A stretch of DNA of 34,678 nt from Candidatus Viridilinea mediisalina (GCF_002532535.1 NZ_NQWI01000051.1:1-34678), one strand, 5' to 3'; shown: positions 14,008 through 22,400, counted from the first letter of the stretch. Notes: generated by a model not told the origin, from the letters alone. Made by a program: numbers and translations.

Positions 14008-15399
14008 ATGCTCAGCCCTGCCGAGTGGCTTGCCCGTGTCGGGTTTAGCGAGGGAAATCCTTTTGCGCTCAAGTGGGCCGAAGATGAGCGTGATCGGCTG
14101 CACGAGTATTTTGTTGATCACCACGCCTACCATGCGATCATTGATACGGGGGTGGTACGTAGTACGATTCTCCATGCGCCCCGTGGTTCTGGGAAGAGCA
14201 GTACGCGGCGCATGTTTGAGTCCTATTGCCAAGGGGCATCGTTGCCGCTGCTGCTCTTACCACTGACCGATTGGATGCCGGTTGTAGAACGGGCTGCTGG
14301 AGCGCCCATTGGCCCACGCGATCTCTTGGCAGAGTTGTTGCGCCTCTTTGTTGTGGCCTTGGCCGATCTACCCGATCCGCCTCAAGAGCCACTAGTGCCC
14401 GATGAGGCTGGGTATTTGCGTTGGATCGTGGCAACCTATGGCGACTATCTGCGCCCTTCACAACGCACGGTGTTGCGTGAACGCGGTTGGCTGGCACAAG
14501 CAACCGACAACGATCTGCGTGCCTATCAACTTGATGGATTGCCAGTACTGCGTGCGTTTACCCTGCTTGCCCAGCTTAGTGCAATGCTTGGCTGTGCAAC
14601 CTGCTATGTCATTATTGATGGGGTAGACGAACTGTGTGAGACTAGTGCTGATTGGGCGACAGGCGCAGAGTTGCTCGTGCCATTGTTGGGCAATATACGG
14701 CTGCTCGAGGTGCCTGGGTTAGCCTTTAAGTTGTTTATTCCCAGCGGCGTTGTGGCAGCACTGCGCGAGCGCCGCTTGCTGCGCGAAGATCGGATTGCCA
14801 CCATTGAACTCAGTTGGACGGCTAACCAACTTGAGCAACTCCTTCGTAACCGCCTAACTGTCTTCAGTGATGGTGCGGTCGAGAGTTTGGCTCAGATCGC
14901 GATACCTGAACTGGCGCTACTTGATCAACAACTCTGTGTGGCGGCAGCGGGTTCACCACGGATGTTGCTCAGTTTGGGCGATTGGCTCATCCAGATCTGC
15001 GCGCGTAGTGCGACTGATGATGATCTCTTGTTCCGCCCGCTTCACCTCCAGGCGGCCTTGGATGCTTGTGGGGCTAGGCTGCCTGCGATTGGGATTGCCC
15101 CGCTCCACATTGCCTCTGATGGTACCATTTGGCTCGGCGAGCAATTGCTTGAGGCCGGGCGGCGGCTCACCCCCTTGCAGCGCCGTCTCTTAAACTATCT
15201 GTATCAGCACCATGGGCGGCTCTGCTCTACCGATGAACTGATTGCAAATGTCTGGCCCCCCGATGCTACACCAAACGACAAAGACTCGTTACGCCGTTTG
15301 GCCGACCGCTTAATTGAAGTGCTTGAGCCTGATCCGCGTCAGCCGATCTATCTTGAACGGCTGCATGGCGGTTTCTATGTGTTACACCATGTAGGCTAG
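14008..15399 (+). CDS. P-loop (STAND/AAA-like) ATPase with C-terminal OmpR-type winged helix
   Basis: A 463-residue protein and one of the few plus-strand genes. An N-terminal NTPase has Walker A RGSGKS (about 59-64) and a Walker B-like VIIDGVDEL (about 201-208). The C-terminus (about 387-460) looks like an OmpR/PhoB winged helix: LTPLQRRLLNYLYQHHGRLC, then DELIANVWP, and IYLERLHGGFYVL at the recognition-wing end. This suggests an ATP-dependent switch that binds DNA. No sensor or repeat domain is visible between the two. I choose ATG 14008 because GAGG lies five bases before it; the frame is open back to 13897. The target is unknown. It stands alone, followed by a repeat element. Confidence 0.8.
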   Translation: MLSPAEWLARVGFSEGNPFALKWAEDERDRLHEYFVDHHAYHAIIDTGVVRSTILHAPRGSGKSSTRRMFESYCQGASLPLLLLPLTDWMPVVERAAGAPIGPRDLLAELLRLFVVALADLPDPPQEPLVPDEAGYLRWIVATYGDYLRPSQRTVLRERGWLAQATDNDLRAYQLDGLPVLRAFTLLAQLSAMLGCATCYVIIDGVDELCETSADWATGAELLVPLLGNIRLLEVPGLAFKLFIPSGVVAALRERRLLREDRIATIELSWTANQLEQLLRNRLTVFSDGAVESLAQIAIPELALLDQQLCVAAAGSPRMLLSLGDWLIQICARSATDDDLLFRPLHLQAALDACGARLPAIGIAPLHIASDGTIWLGEQLLEAGRRLTPLQRRLLNYLYQHHGRLCSTDELIANVWPPDATPNDKDSLRRLADRLIEVLEPDPRQPIYLERLHGGFYVLHHVG

Positions 15400-15440
15400 T
15401 CGTGTAGGGCTATCGCCTTAAAACGGGCTTTGGGGCTACA

Positions 15441-15538
15441 CCTGAACCTATCGCATCATCAAGAACGCGAAAGCCCATTGGAACACCATGCCCGGCAATC
15501 TACAATCTACAATCTACAATCTACAATCTGAATATGGC
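15441..15538. repeat. Composite element copy (reverse), ends rnhB
   Basis: In reverse orientation: GATTGTA heptamers (15497-15530) joined to the conserved flank (TTCCAATGGGCTTTCGCGTT, CTTGATGATGCG). The heptamers encode the last seven residues and the stop of rnhB. The rest of the gap 15400-15506 has no other feature. Confidence 0.75.
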
Positions 15539-16145
15539 ATAAGATGGGCGCAAACGTTCGCCGATGGAGCGCACAGGGGCCGTGCTGGGCCAAGGCACGC
15601 TGATGCCTTGCGGTACCATAGCCCTTGTGGGCGGCAAAACCATAGACAGGGTAGGCGCGGTCGGCAGTCTGCATCAGCCGGTCGCGGGTTACTTTGGCTA
15701 CCAGTGAGGCGGCTGCAATACTGAGTGAGCAGCTATCGCCACGGATCAAAGCCTCCTGGGGCAGATCGAGCATCGGCAGCCTCAACGCATCAATCAGCAG
15801 CGCATCGGCGGGCTGCTGCAACTGGAGCAGGGCCACCTGCATGGCCAAGCGCGTTGCAGGCACAATTCCAAAGGCATCAATCATGAAGGCGGGCACGCAG
15901 CCCACTCCAACGCTCTTGGCAACAGCCAGCACCTGTTGGTAGCCACGCTCGCGCCCGGCTGCCGTGAGTTGTTTGGAGTCATTGACGCCAGCGAGCCGTT
16001 GCGGTGTATCAATGATCTCCAAGGGCAACACCACCGCCGCCGCAACCACCGGGCCAGCCCAACAGCCGCGCCCAGCTTCATCAAGCCCCGCAATCGCACG
16101 GTAGCCCATGGCACGCAGCTTCGCTTCATGTTCAGTGGTTGGCAT
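15507..16145 (-). CDS. rnhB: Ribonuclease HII
   Basis: A 212-residue enzyme that removes single ribonucleotides and RNA primers from DNA. The catalytic acids are Asp22-Glu23 ([13 protein letters not shown]), Asp119 (LLIDALRLP) and Asp137 ([14 protein letters not shown]). The normal family ends just after HRRTFAP. Here the chain continues ILCHI and then QIVDCRL-stop (206-212), which is an exact translation of the GATTGTA heptamer array, including its TAG. The tail is therefore repeat-derived. The catalytic core is intact, so the enzyme is probably active. Confidence 0.93.
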   Translation of the reverse strand: MPTTEHEAKLRAMGYRAIAGLDEAGRGCWAGPVVAAAVVLPLEIIDTPQRLAGVNDSKQLTAAGRERGYQQVLAVAKSVGVGCVPAFMIDAFGIVPATRLAMQVALLQLQQPADALLIDALRLPMLDLPQEALIRGDSCSLSIAAASLVAKVTRDRLMQTADRAYPVYGFAAHKGYGTARHQRALAQHGPCALHRRTFAPILCHIQIVDCRL

Positions 16146-16150
16146 AGGCT

Positions 16151-16310
16151 GACGTTAGGAAGTAGGAAGTAGGAAGCAGGAAGTAGGGCTGAGGTTTCAG
16201 CGTGCCTTGGGTGCCGCAAGACGGTAAAGGAGCCTGAAGCCTTTCCTAAATGGTAATCTACAATCTACAATCTGCAATCTACAATCTACAATCTGCAATC
16301 TACAATCTGA
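16151..16310. repeat. Heptamer arrays between rnhB and the methyltransferase
   Basis: GGAAGTA units at 16151-16187 lie just upstream of the rnhB start. Eight CAATCTA/CAATCTG units at 16255-16310 lie at the 3' end of the methyltransferase gene and supply its stop codon. The stretch between shows nothing else. Confidence 0.9.
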
Positions 16311-16902
16311 AATGCGCTTCCAGCAGCAGCACCCGGCTAGGCCCAACCGTGACCCAGGTGGGTTGCAGTACCAGTGTGCCCAGCGTGATCGTATTGGGCA
16401 TTGCGCTCGGCGTGCCGCGCATGAGCGTGATCAGATAGGCCAGATCAATGAGGCGACGATAGACGCTCGGTTGTAGCTCGGCAGAGGGAATGATCACCAG
16501 CCGCCCGTTGGGGCGCAGGACACGCCGAATTTCCTTCTGGGTTGCGGTGGCCGCGATATATTCAGTGGGAAAGGTGGCCACCACGGTGGCAAAGCTGGCG
16601 TCTGCAAAAGGCAGCGCCTGAGCCAAGCCTCGCACCAAGCGCGGCGTATAACCAGCGCACCGCAAACGGCGTGCCGCCTGTTGGGCCATTTGGGGCGAAG
16701 CATCAAGCCCCACGCATGCCGCACGGTCGGCCAGAGCCAATTGCAGATGTCCAGGGCCAAAACCAAGCTCCAAGGTTGGCCCGTGCAGATGCGGCAATGC
16801 GGTCAAGACCCAACGTCGCCACAAGCCCCCCGAAACCAGCCACGCTACCCCATCGTAACTCCATGCAAACTCGCGGTAAAAGTGGTGAAAAAGCCGCTGC
16901 AC
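16300..16902 (-). CDS. Class I SAM-dependent methyltransferase
   Basis: About 200 residues with a methyltransferase fold: LELGFGPGHLQLAL (motif I), VGLDASPQMAQ (motif II), LAQALPFADASFATVVATF (motif III/post I) and IRRVLRPNGRLVII (motif IV). The N-terminus (VQRLFHHFYREFAWSYDGVAWLVSGG) resembles UbiE-like small-molecule methyltransferases. The start is unclear. GTG 16902 fits homologous length. A longer frame from TTG 16992 has an AGGGG upstream, but its extra residues (NLQSTIY-type) are translated heptamer repeat. The stop TAG also comes from a heptamer array (FRL-stop). The substrate is unknown. Confidence 0.8.
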   Translation of the reverse strand: MQRLFHHFYREFAWSYDGVAWLVSGGLWRRWVLTALPHLHGPTLELGFGPGHLQLALADRAACVGLDASPQMAQQAARRLRCAGYTPRLVRGLAQALPFADASFATVVATFPTEYIAATATQKEIRRVLRPNGRLVIIPSAELQPSVYRRLIDLAYLITLMRGTPSAMPNTITLGTLVLQPTWVTVGPSRVLLLEAHFRL

Positions 16903-16921
16903 GAGCCGCCGGTAATACCAT

Positions 16922-16973
16922 TTCAGATTGTAGATTGCAGATTGCAGATTGTAGATTGTAGATTGTAGATTGT
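16922..16973. repeat. GATTGTA/GATTGCA heptamer array
   Basis: Seven heptamers after ATACCATTTCA, the usual left flank of the composite element. It lies at the 5' end of the methyltransferase. In one frame it encodes NLQSTIY units, so it may be translated if the upstream TTG start is used. Confidence 0.9.
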
Positions 16974-16979
16974 CGAACA

Positions 16980-17090
16980 AGGAATGTAACAAATTCGCCC
17001 CTCTTCTACAACGTGGGAGAGGCGGAGCTCGGTGGGTGAGCCTGTCGAACCAGAGCTTGTCGAAGGGGGTAGGGGCTTAGGGCCATCTAA
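16980..17090. repeat. Dispersed GGAATGTAA...GTGGGAGAGG repeat, decayed copy
   Basis: GGAATGTAACAAATTCGCCCC, a weakened CCTCTTCTACAACGTGGGAG hairpin and AGGGCCATC match the copy at 24910-24985. Here an extra GCCTGTCGAACCAGAGCTTG-type palindrome is inserted near 17040. No gene is present in 16993-17296. Confidence 0.6.
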
Positions 17091-17096
17091 GAAGCT

Positions 17097-17193
17097 GTCT
17101 GAAAAGCCGGGGGATACACGCTGGAGTGCCGGCTTTAGCCGGCTAAAGCCGGCACTCCAACACCAACCCACAGACTTTTCAGACAGGCTCTAA
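17097..17193. mobile_element. MITE-like palindromic element, copy 3
   Basis: CTAAGAAGCTGTCTGAAAAG on the left and the inverted end GACTTTTCAGACAGGCTCTA on the right flank the GCCGGCTTTAGCCGGC palindrome. It has the same orientation as copy 2. Downstream, the GC hairpin CCGCCCCGGCGGGGCGG (17222-17238) lies 3' of rplS. Confidence 0.75.
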
Positions 17194-17296
17194 GGCATCC
17201 TGATGCCTCATGGCAGTAGATCCGCCCCGGCGGGGCGGCTCTACCCGGTGGCTGCGGTGTGCCCATGGAGGGTGTGGGGCATACCCCTTCAAGCAG

Positions 17297-17650
17297 CTAA
17301 AAGCGACGCTCTTTGATGCGGGCGGCCTTCCCGGAGCGCCCACGCAGGTAGTAGAGCTTGGCGCGACGCACTTTACCGCGACGAATCAGCTTGATCGAAT
17401 CGAGACGCGGTGCATGCACAAGGAAGGTACGTTCGACCCCAATGCCGTGCGAGGCAATGCGACGCACCGTGAAGTTCTCGTTGATGCCACCGCTGCGTCG
17501 GCGAATCACGACCCCTTCAAAATCCTGCACACGCTCACGCGAACCTTCAACCACCTTGACGCCGACGCGCACGGTGTCACCCACGCGAAACTCAGGTAGC
17601 TCGCTCTTCATGTGGCGTTGAGCCAACTCAGTGAGAATCTGCTGCGACAT
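17297..17650 (-). CDS. rplS: 50S ribosomal protein L19
   Basis: A 117-residue L19, at the 30S-50S interface. Typical segments are [50 protein letters not shown] and [20 protein letters not shown], with the basic end KERRF. ATG 17650 is chosen because the family starts there and AAAGGAG lies upstream; the frame continues upstream without homology. The usual partners (rpsP, rimM, trmD) are not adjacent. Confidence 0.96.
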   Translation of the reverse strand: MSQQILTELAQRHMKSELPEFRVGDTVRVGVKVVEGSRERVQDFEGVVIRRRSGGINENFTVRRIASHGIGVERTFLVHAPRLDSIKLIRRGKVRRAKLYYLRGRSGKAARIKERRF

Positions 17651-17815
17651 GCTGGTGTCGCTCCTTTCAGCTCTGGCCCCCATCAGGCGCCCGAACCAAC
17701 TCGGGACTAACGGGGCAATCGTTGTTTGCATAGAAATCTGGCAGGCGAAGGCATCGCCTGCCAGACAGGTATACTGAGGCGCGATTGTACCATAGATGCA
17801 GGGGGCGGGCAAATA

Positions 17816-17921
17816 ATACCATATTACGATTGTAGATTGTAGATTGCAGATTGCCGAGCATGGCGTTCCAATGGGCTTTCGCGTTCTTGATAATGCGGCA
17901 TGCTCAAGGGGAATTGGTGTA
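17816..17921. repeat. Composite element copy with GATTGTA heptamers
   Basis: ATACCATATTACGATTG, heptamers, GCCGAGCATGGCGTTCCAAT, GCGTTCTTGATAATGCGGCA and GGAATTGGTGT. It is close to the copy at 3258 in order and spacing. It lies between rplS and feoC; no gene is present in 17651-17934. Confidence 0.75.
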
Positions 17922-17934
17922 ACCAGTGCTGCAA

Positions 17935-18186
17935 TTACGCTTTGAGGGTAATCACCCGTGATCCTGCCGATGTAATGCTACAACCGGCAGGATGGCTGCT
18001 ACAGGTACAGCTTGCCCCCGCCGCTTGGCCACATGCGCCGCCAAGTTCCTGCAAGCGCCCTTTGCGTACCCAGAAGGCGATCATGCCCTCCAATGCGCTC
18101 CGTTCGATCCCCAACTGGCGGCTGAGATCATCTAACGCCAATGGGCCGTCAGCGCTCTCGAAGGCATGAAGGACTTGATGTAACAT
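17935..18186 (-). CDS. feoC: FeoC-like winged-helix protein with four cysteines
   Basis: An 83-residue protein. A small winged helix ([20 protein letters not shown] and [20 protein letters not shown]) is followed by Cys52, Cys60, Cys62 and Cys69 in [21 protein letters not shown]. FeoC proteins of this type bind an oxygen-sensitive iron-sulfur cluster on the wing and modulate FeoB. It lies 18 bases after the FeoB membrane gene and ends the feo operon, the normal position. The cysteine loop is the deciding evidence. Confidence 0.88.
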   Translation of the reverse strand: MLHQVLHAFESADGPLALDDLSRQLGIERSALEGMIAFWVRKGRLQELGGACGQAAGASCTCSSHPAGCSITSAGSRVITLKA

Positions 18187-18204
18187 TGCTTTACTCCTAG
18201 TCGC

Positions 18205-19929
18205 TTACAATCCTAACAGCTTGCCCCCCTGAAAGACTATCAGCGCCCCAAGCCAGGCTATGACAAATTGCCCCACGATGCTGAACCACATCCAGCGGGG
18301 GCCAAATTCGTGACGAGCGGCGGCTACCGCTACCATGCAGGGGGTGTAGAGCAAAACAAAGACGAGGAAGGCCAGGGCTGCTAGGGCGCTGTGGCCACCA
18401 CTGCTGGCGGCAAAGCCACGCTCTATGGCCCCACGTAAACCACTGGGGGTTGCTTCTTCCTCTTCGTCGCCTGCAAGGTCAAACCCAATGATCCCTGGGA
18501 TGGCTAACAGCGCATCACCCGTGGCCGCGAGAAAGCCTCCGACAATGCCCAACACATCCTCGCCAAAACTGGTCGCTTCGTGTGCCTCCTCCTCCTCGTC
18601 AACCGCGTAGGTCTGGATGAGCGTCGCAACCACAACCTCCTTAGCAACAAAGCCCGTCATGAGTGCCCCACTTGTCTCCCAACTACCAAAGCCTAACGGG
18701 GCGAAGATGGGCGTCACGCCACCCGCTAGGGTTGCGAAGGCGCTATCCTCAAGCGGCGCGTCGGCAAAGCTACCTTCGCCGCGCACCGGGATGGCTAACA
18801 GCAGCCAGACTACGACGCTGGTGCCTAAGATGATTGTCCATGCTTTGCGTACAAAAGCTGCGGTACGCTCCCACATCTGGTTCCAGACGCCGCGCGGTGT
18901 GGGTAGGCGGTAGGGGGGCAGTTCAAGCACAAAGGGAGCCGCAGGCTGCCCGCGAAAGACCGTCTGGCGCAGCAGCATGCCGCTGCCAATCGCAACCACA
19001 ATCCCGGTGACGTAGAGCCCAAAGATGACCATGCCCGCCTGTGCGGGGAAGAAGATCGCCGCAATCAGCACATAGACTGGCAGACGCGCACCGCAACTCA
19101 TAAATGGCACGAGCAAGCCGGTTAGAATGCGGTCACGTTGGCTATCCAGAGTGCGCGTAGCATATATCGCCGGTACCGTACAGCCAAAGCCAACGATCAT
19201 GGGCAAAAAGCTCTTGCCGTGTAAGCCTAAGCTGTGCATCAGACGATCCATCACAAAGGCTGCCCGCGCCATGTAGCCCGAATCTTCGAGCAAGGCCAGT
19301 GCAAAATAGAGTGACAGAAGGACGGGCACAAAGACCAAGACGCCCCCCATACCCGCTAGCATGCCGTCCACCACCAACCCTTCCACCCATGTCTCACCCA
19401 AGCCCACGAGGCTCAACAGGGCAGTGGCCCAGCCACTCAGCGGGCCAGCAATCACATCGTCAACCCAATCCACAAAAGGCCCGGCCACTTCAGTGGTAAG
19501 TGTAAAGACCAACCACATCAGCATGAGAAAGATCGGAATCCCCAGCCAACGATGGGTAACAACCTGATCAATTCGGTCGGAGAGGGTCAACGGCGGAACT
19601 GCCGGGCGCGTCAAGCTCTTACCAGCCAGGGCATGCACAAAGCGGTAGCGCTGATCAACCAGCGCCACATCAAGCTCATCGCCATAGTGGGGCTGCAAGC
19701 GCGCCATACTGGCCTCAAGCGCCTCAGTTAGCGCTGGGCCAGCCAACTGCTCGGCTTCAGCCAGCAGTGTCTCGTCACCTTCGAGCAACTGGATCGCCAA
19801 CCAGCGTGCCGGATAGACCGCTAGGCCAGGCATCGTTGCAAAGCTGGCAACCAGATAGTCCAACTCCGCCTCAATCGGCGCTGTGTAACGTAACGGCGCA
19901 TTGGGTAGCGCCATAGTTGCAGTAGCCAT
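18205..19929 (-). CDS. feoB: FeoB membrane permease part (split FeoB)
   Basis: A 574-residue polytopic protein corresponding to the GDI-like region and membrane domain of FeoB. Residues 1-110 are soluble. Two Gate motifs carry the key cysteines: GFGCTVPAI (Cys250) and MSCGARLPVY (Cys279). ETSGALMTGFVAKEVVV and the C-terminal helices complete the permease. Two acidic stretches (DEEEEAHE and DEEEEATPS) sit in a loop near 455-510. No GTPase domain is fused; that is the separate gene at 19976, 46 bases upstream. It moves ferrous iron across the inner membrane. Confidence 0.95.
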   Translation of the reverse strand: MATATMALPNAPLRYTAPIEAELDYLVASFATMPGLAVYPARWLAIQLLEGDETLLAEAEQLAGPALTEALEASMARLQPHYGDELDVALVDQRYRFVHALAGKSLTRPAVPPLTLSDRIDQVVTHRWLGIPIFLMLMWLVFTLTTEVAGPFVDWVDDVIAGPLSGWATALLSLVGLGETWVEGLVVDGMLAGMGGVLVFVPVLLSLYFALALLEDSGYMARAAFVMDRLMHSLGLHGKSFLPMIVGFGCTVPAIYATRTLDSQRDRILTGLLVPFMSCGARLPVYVLIAAIFFPAQAGMVIFGLYVTGIVVAIGSGMLLRQTVFRGQPAAPFVLELPPYRLPTPRGVWNQMWERTAAFVRKAWTIILGTSVVVWLLLAIPVRGEGSFADAPLEDSAFATLAGGVTPIFAPLGFGSWETSGALMTGFVAKEVVVATLIQTYAVDEEEEAHEATSFGEDVLGIVGGFLAATGDALLAIPGIIGFDLAGDEEEEATPSGLRGAIERGFAASSGGHSALAALAFLVFVLLYTPCMVAVAAARHEFGPRWMWFSIVGQFVIAWLGALIVFQGGKLLGL

Positions 19930-19975
19930 TGTCTCTTGCTATCCTTGTCATCGCGCAAGAAAAAAGAATGAAAAC

Positions 19976-20464
19976 CTAGAGTCCCTGTAGCGCAGCCCGC
20001 AGCTCGGCCAAGCCCTGGCCCTTACTGGCCGCCATGGTGATCGCCGGACAACCCAGTTCGTCACTTAGGGCGTGTGGGTTGAGGACGAGGCCACGTGAGG
20101 TGGCAACATCGGCCATGTTGAGTACCAGAATCAGCCGGGCGCCCGTCTCAAGCAGTTGGGCTGTAAGGTAGAGGTTGCGCTCTAGGTTGGCCGCATCAAG
20201 GACGTTAATGACCGCTTTGGGTTGTGAGCGCACAATAAAGTCGCGCGCAATCTGCTCTTCCAACGAGCGTGCCGCAAGACTGTAGGTACCCGGTAGATCA
20301 ACCAGGGTCATGGTGCGCCCTGACACCTGCACATGCCCCTCCTTGCGCTCTACCGTCTTGCCCGGCCAATTCCCGATATGCTGGCGCATGCCGGTTAGTG
20401 CATTGAAAATGGTACTCTTACCAACATTGGGGTTACCGGCTAATGCAAGTATGCAGTCACTCAT
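19976..20464 (-). CDS. feoB: FeoB GTPase domain as a separate protein
   Basis: A 162-residue G protein that is the N-terminal domain of FeoB. G1 is GNPNVGKST (10-18), the switch I region is [11 protein letters not shown]3 is DLPG (56-59) and G4 is NMAD (116-119). It ends at the GTPase boundary, and the membrane part is a separate downstream gene in another frame. The 46-base gap and separate start argue for a real split rather than a sequencing error, though a single old frameshift cannot be excluded. It overlaps the second feoA by four bases (ATGA), so translation is coupled. Confidence 0.94.
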   Translation of the reverse strand: MSDCILALAGNPNVGKSTIFNALTGMRQHIGNWPGKTVERKEGHVQVSGRTMTLVDLPGTYSLAARSLEEQIARDFIVRSQPKAVINVLDAANLERNLYLTAQLLETGARLILVLNMADVATSRGLVLNPHALSDELGCPAITMAASKGQGLAELRAALQGL

Positions 20465-20718
20465 GAAACCTCCCTCTCCAACGGGCAGACGAGAACCGCC
20501 TGCGCCATACCGTAGTTGAGCGCAAGGCGGGTATCACCAACTGCAACTAAAAGGCTCCCGCCGTTGTTACGGAGGAGCGTCAGGATAACTCCAGGGTTCA
20601 TGCCTAGCTCTGCCAGGCGGTGGGCGTTGCGTTGGTTGCCATGAAAGCCCACAATCCGCACATGGCTCCCTTCACTTGCCATGGGCAAGGGCAAGCTTAC
20701 CTCTGATTGGCTCTTCAT
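20461..20718 (-). CDS. feoA: FeoA-domain protein (second)
   Basis: An 85-residue SH3-like FeoA protein, with [33 protein letters not shown] followed by [20 protein letters not shown]. FeoA binds FeoB and tunes its activity. It overlaps the gene on each side by four bases (ATGA at 20715-20718 and 20461-20464), so feoA, feoA and the FeoB GTPase are translationally coupled. Confidence 0.92.
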   Translation of the reverse strand: MKSQSEVSLPLPMASEGSHVRIVGFHGNQRNAHRLAELGMNPGVILTLLRNNGGSLLVAVGDTRLALNYGMAQAVLVCPLEREVS

Positions 20719-20966
20719 ACGATTGGTTCTACCACAACTAGGCGGGCTTCAGCTTTACGTAGTGAGAGTTGGTAACCCTTGAGGGTCAATTCCAACGGAT
20801 CGCCAAGCGGTGCAACCGCACGCAGCGTCACGGTCTCCCCCGTCACTAAGCCCATATCGAGGAGACGCCGCCGCAAACTTTTTTCCCCCGTAATGCGTAC
20901 CACAAGGGCACGCTCGCCGCGCTTGAGTTGATCGAGTGTCGTTTCTGTGCTCACTGTCTCGGACAT
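20715..20966 (-). CDS. feoA: FeoA-domain protein (first)
   Basis: An 83-residue FeoA protein that heads the operon. The core GERALVVRITGEKSLRRRLL, DMGLVTGETVTL and DPLELTLKGYQLSLRKAEA is typical, including the LxDMG turn. Two tandem feoA genes before feoB are common in anaerobes and Chloroflexota. AAAGGACC lies seven to ten bases before the ATG. Confidence 0.93.
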   Translation of the reverse strand: MSETVSTETTLDQLKRGERALVVRITGEKSLRRRLLDMGLVTGETVTLRAVAPLGDPLELTLKGYQLSLRKAEARLVVVEPIV

Positions 20967-21026
20967 CGTGGTCCTTTCGCTTGGCCCCTAGCGGGGTTTG
21001 GGTGGAGGCTACGCCTCAAATCTCGT

Positions 21027-21071
21027 TTGTTGTGCGGTGTTGGCGGCGAAGCTGCCAATACCGCACAACAA
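21027..21071. repeat. Hairpin of the GGCGGC-gaa-GCCGCC family (diverged arms)
   Basis: TTGTTGTGCGGT and ACCGCACAACAA pair, with TTGGCGGC near the centre and two mismatches. A GAGGC-tac-GCCTC hairpin precedes it (about 21005-21017). It is a partial copy of the multi-hairpin repeat at 8045 and 23551, between feoA and its promoter. Confidence 0.75.
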
Positions 21072-21098
21072 GAGAAGACGCAGTTTCATTAGAAACTA

Positions 21099-21128
21099 CA
21101 TATACCAGATGTTAGTACATCCTAACAA
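21099..21128 (-). promoter_or_regulatory. feo promoter with palindromic operator
   Basis: On the minus strand TTGTTA (21128-21123) and TATATG (21104-21099) are 18 bases apart. A perfect 6-base inverted repeat, TGTTAG-tacatc-CTAACA (21110-21127), fills the spacer. A further TTGTTAG lies upstream. An iron regulator of the DtxR/IdeR or Fur type is the likely ligand; the site does not match a textbook box exactly. Confidence 0.45.
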
Positions 21129-21183
21129 TAGAATTACTAACAACCAAAGGTTGCAACTTCGCAACTAAGACACTACAAACGCC

Positions 21184-22377
21184 TCAAAGCAAAGCCGCAA
21201 TCAGTGCAATCGGCTTGCCAAGGTGTTTGGTCAGCACAACAACCAGGGGCTGGCCGTTGGGGCGACTCAGTTGGCGGGCGAGTTGGTCGCTGTCGAGGGG
21301 CGAGCCGCGCTTTTTGACGGTGATTGGGCCAGCATCGAGGGCGCGGAGTTGGGCCCGCAGGGCTTTCAGGTTGAAGGGCAACCAGGTGATGATGCGCCAA
21401 GCACGGGCGAAGGGGCTGGCAACCAGCGTTGTGCCGCTCAGGTAGGCGATCTCTTCGTCCAGTTGCGCCGCATCCAAGCACACGCCAAGCTCGCGCACCA
21501 GCCCGGCGCGAATAATCGCCGGGTCGGGTTCGTAGAGGTAGGTGGCGGGTGGCGCAAGCCATGCCTCTCGTTGCAACTCCGGGGCGTCCTTGCTCATGGT
21601 GTGGTACGTGACCGCGCCATTGCTAGTGCTACGCAACAGGCTGGCACGCATGCGCGTGGTGGCGAGCGGGCCGCACCAGAGCGCCGCTTCCTTCAGTTCG
21701 CCGTTGAGCGAGACAAACTCTACTTCGGCATCGGAGGGGAGGGCACTTGTTTCAACCCCTGGCGCGAGCTTGAGCGCCAAGGCGGGCGTTTGCTTGCGCC
21801 AATGCAACACATGGGCCAGTGGCGGTTCGTAGTCGGCCACGTTGAAACGCCGCCGCCCGCCCGCCCGCCGCCCCGGATCGCAGAAGAGCGCATGGGCCTT
21901 GGGTGGCGGCGTGGTCAAGAGGTCGCACAGCAGCGGGCTCACCCGCGCCTCAAGGCCGAGGGCGGCCACGTTGGCTTGGCACAACGCCAAACGCAGGGGG
22001 TCACGCTCGACAGCCCAGACATGTGCGCCCGCGCCCGCGAGGGCCAGCGTATCGGCACCAAGGCCACAGCCCAGATCGGCCACGTCGCCAGAGGGCGCGA
22101 GGCGGGCGGCCCGTTGAGCCGCCACCGGCGCAGCACTCGCCTGCTCAAGCGCTTCGCGGGTAAAGAAGAGTTGGTGGGCGTTTGGAAACTTGCTGGCGGC
22201 ACGCTGACGCAACAAAGCCAATTCCAAAGCCGCCGCAGCCTGGGCCGGACTCACACGACGGCGGATCCGCTCCAACGCGCGCAGCGTCTGCGTCTCAACC
22301 AAAGGCTGCTCGGCCAACTCCGCCAAGAGCGCCTGGCCCACGGGCGAGCGGAGCCATGTGAGCATGTCTAGATCCAA
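21184..22377 (-). CDS. SAM-dependent methyltransferase with THUMP-like C-terminus
   Basis: About 397 residues. The Rossmann domain has DLGCGLGADTLALA (from 101), VWAVERDPLRL (acidic loop at motif II) and FCDPGRRAGGRRR (DPxRR at 167-171). The C-terminus (about 290-397) has WLPFNLKALRAQLRAL, GPITVKKRGSPLD and VVVLTKHLGKPIALI, which I recognise as the THUMP-like domain that follows such methyltransferases. RNA is the likely substrate, by family. The frame opens at TTG 22377 with GGAG eight bases upstream; ATG 22365 is an alternative. It is not obviously linked to its neighbours. Confidence 0.82.
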   Translation of the reverse strand: MDLDMLTWLRSPVGQALLAELAEQPLVETQTLRALERIRRRVSPAQAAAALELALLRQRAASKFPNAHQLFFTREALEQASAAPVAAQRAARLAPSGDVADLGCGLGADTLALAGAGAHVWAVERDPLRLALCQANVAALGLEARVSPLLCDLLTTPPPKAHALFCDPGRRAGGRRRFNVADYEPPLAHVLHWRKQTPALALKLAPGVETSALPSDAEVEFVSLNGELKEAALWCGPLATTRMRASLLRSTSNGAVTYHTMSKDAPELQREAWLAPPATYLYEPDPAIIRAGLVRELGVCLDAAQLDEEIAYLSGTTLVASPFARAWRIITWLPFNLKALRAQLRALDAGPITVKKRGSPLDSDQLARQLSRPNGQPLVVVLTKHLGKPIALIAALL

Positions 22378-22400
22378 GCCTGCTACTCCGCTAAGATTCC

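Noticed and set aside
16902-16992. N-terminal extension of the methyltransferase through NLQSTIY repeats
   Set aside because: The residues are a direct translation of the heptamer array and precede the region where the family normally starts; the AGGGG before TTG 16992 keeps it possible but unlikely.
19929-19976. FeoB split as a sequencing error
   Set aside because: The two halves are separated by 46 bases with a new start codon, and each ends at a domain border, so a single base error would not restore one clean protein.
21223-22371. A 382-codon plus-strand frame opposite the THUMP-like methyltransferase
   Set aside because: Antisense shadow; the minus-strand protein has clear methyltransferase motifs.
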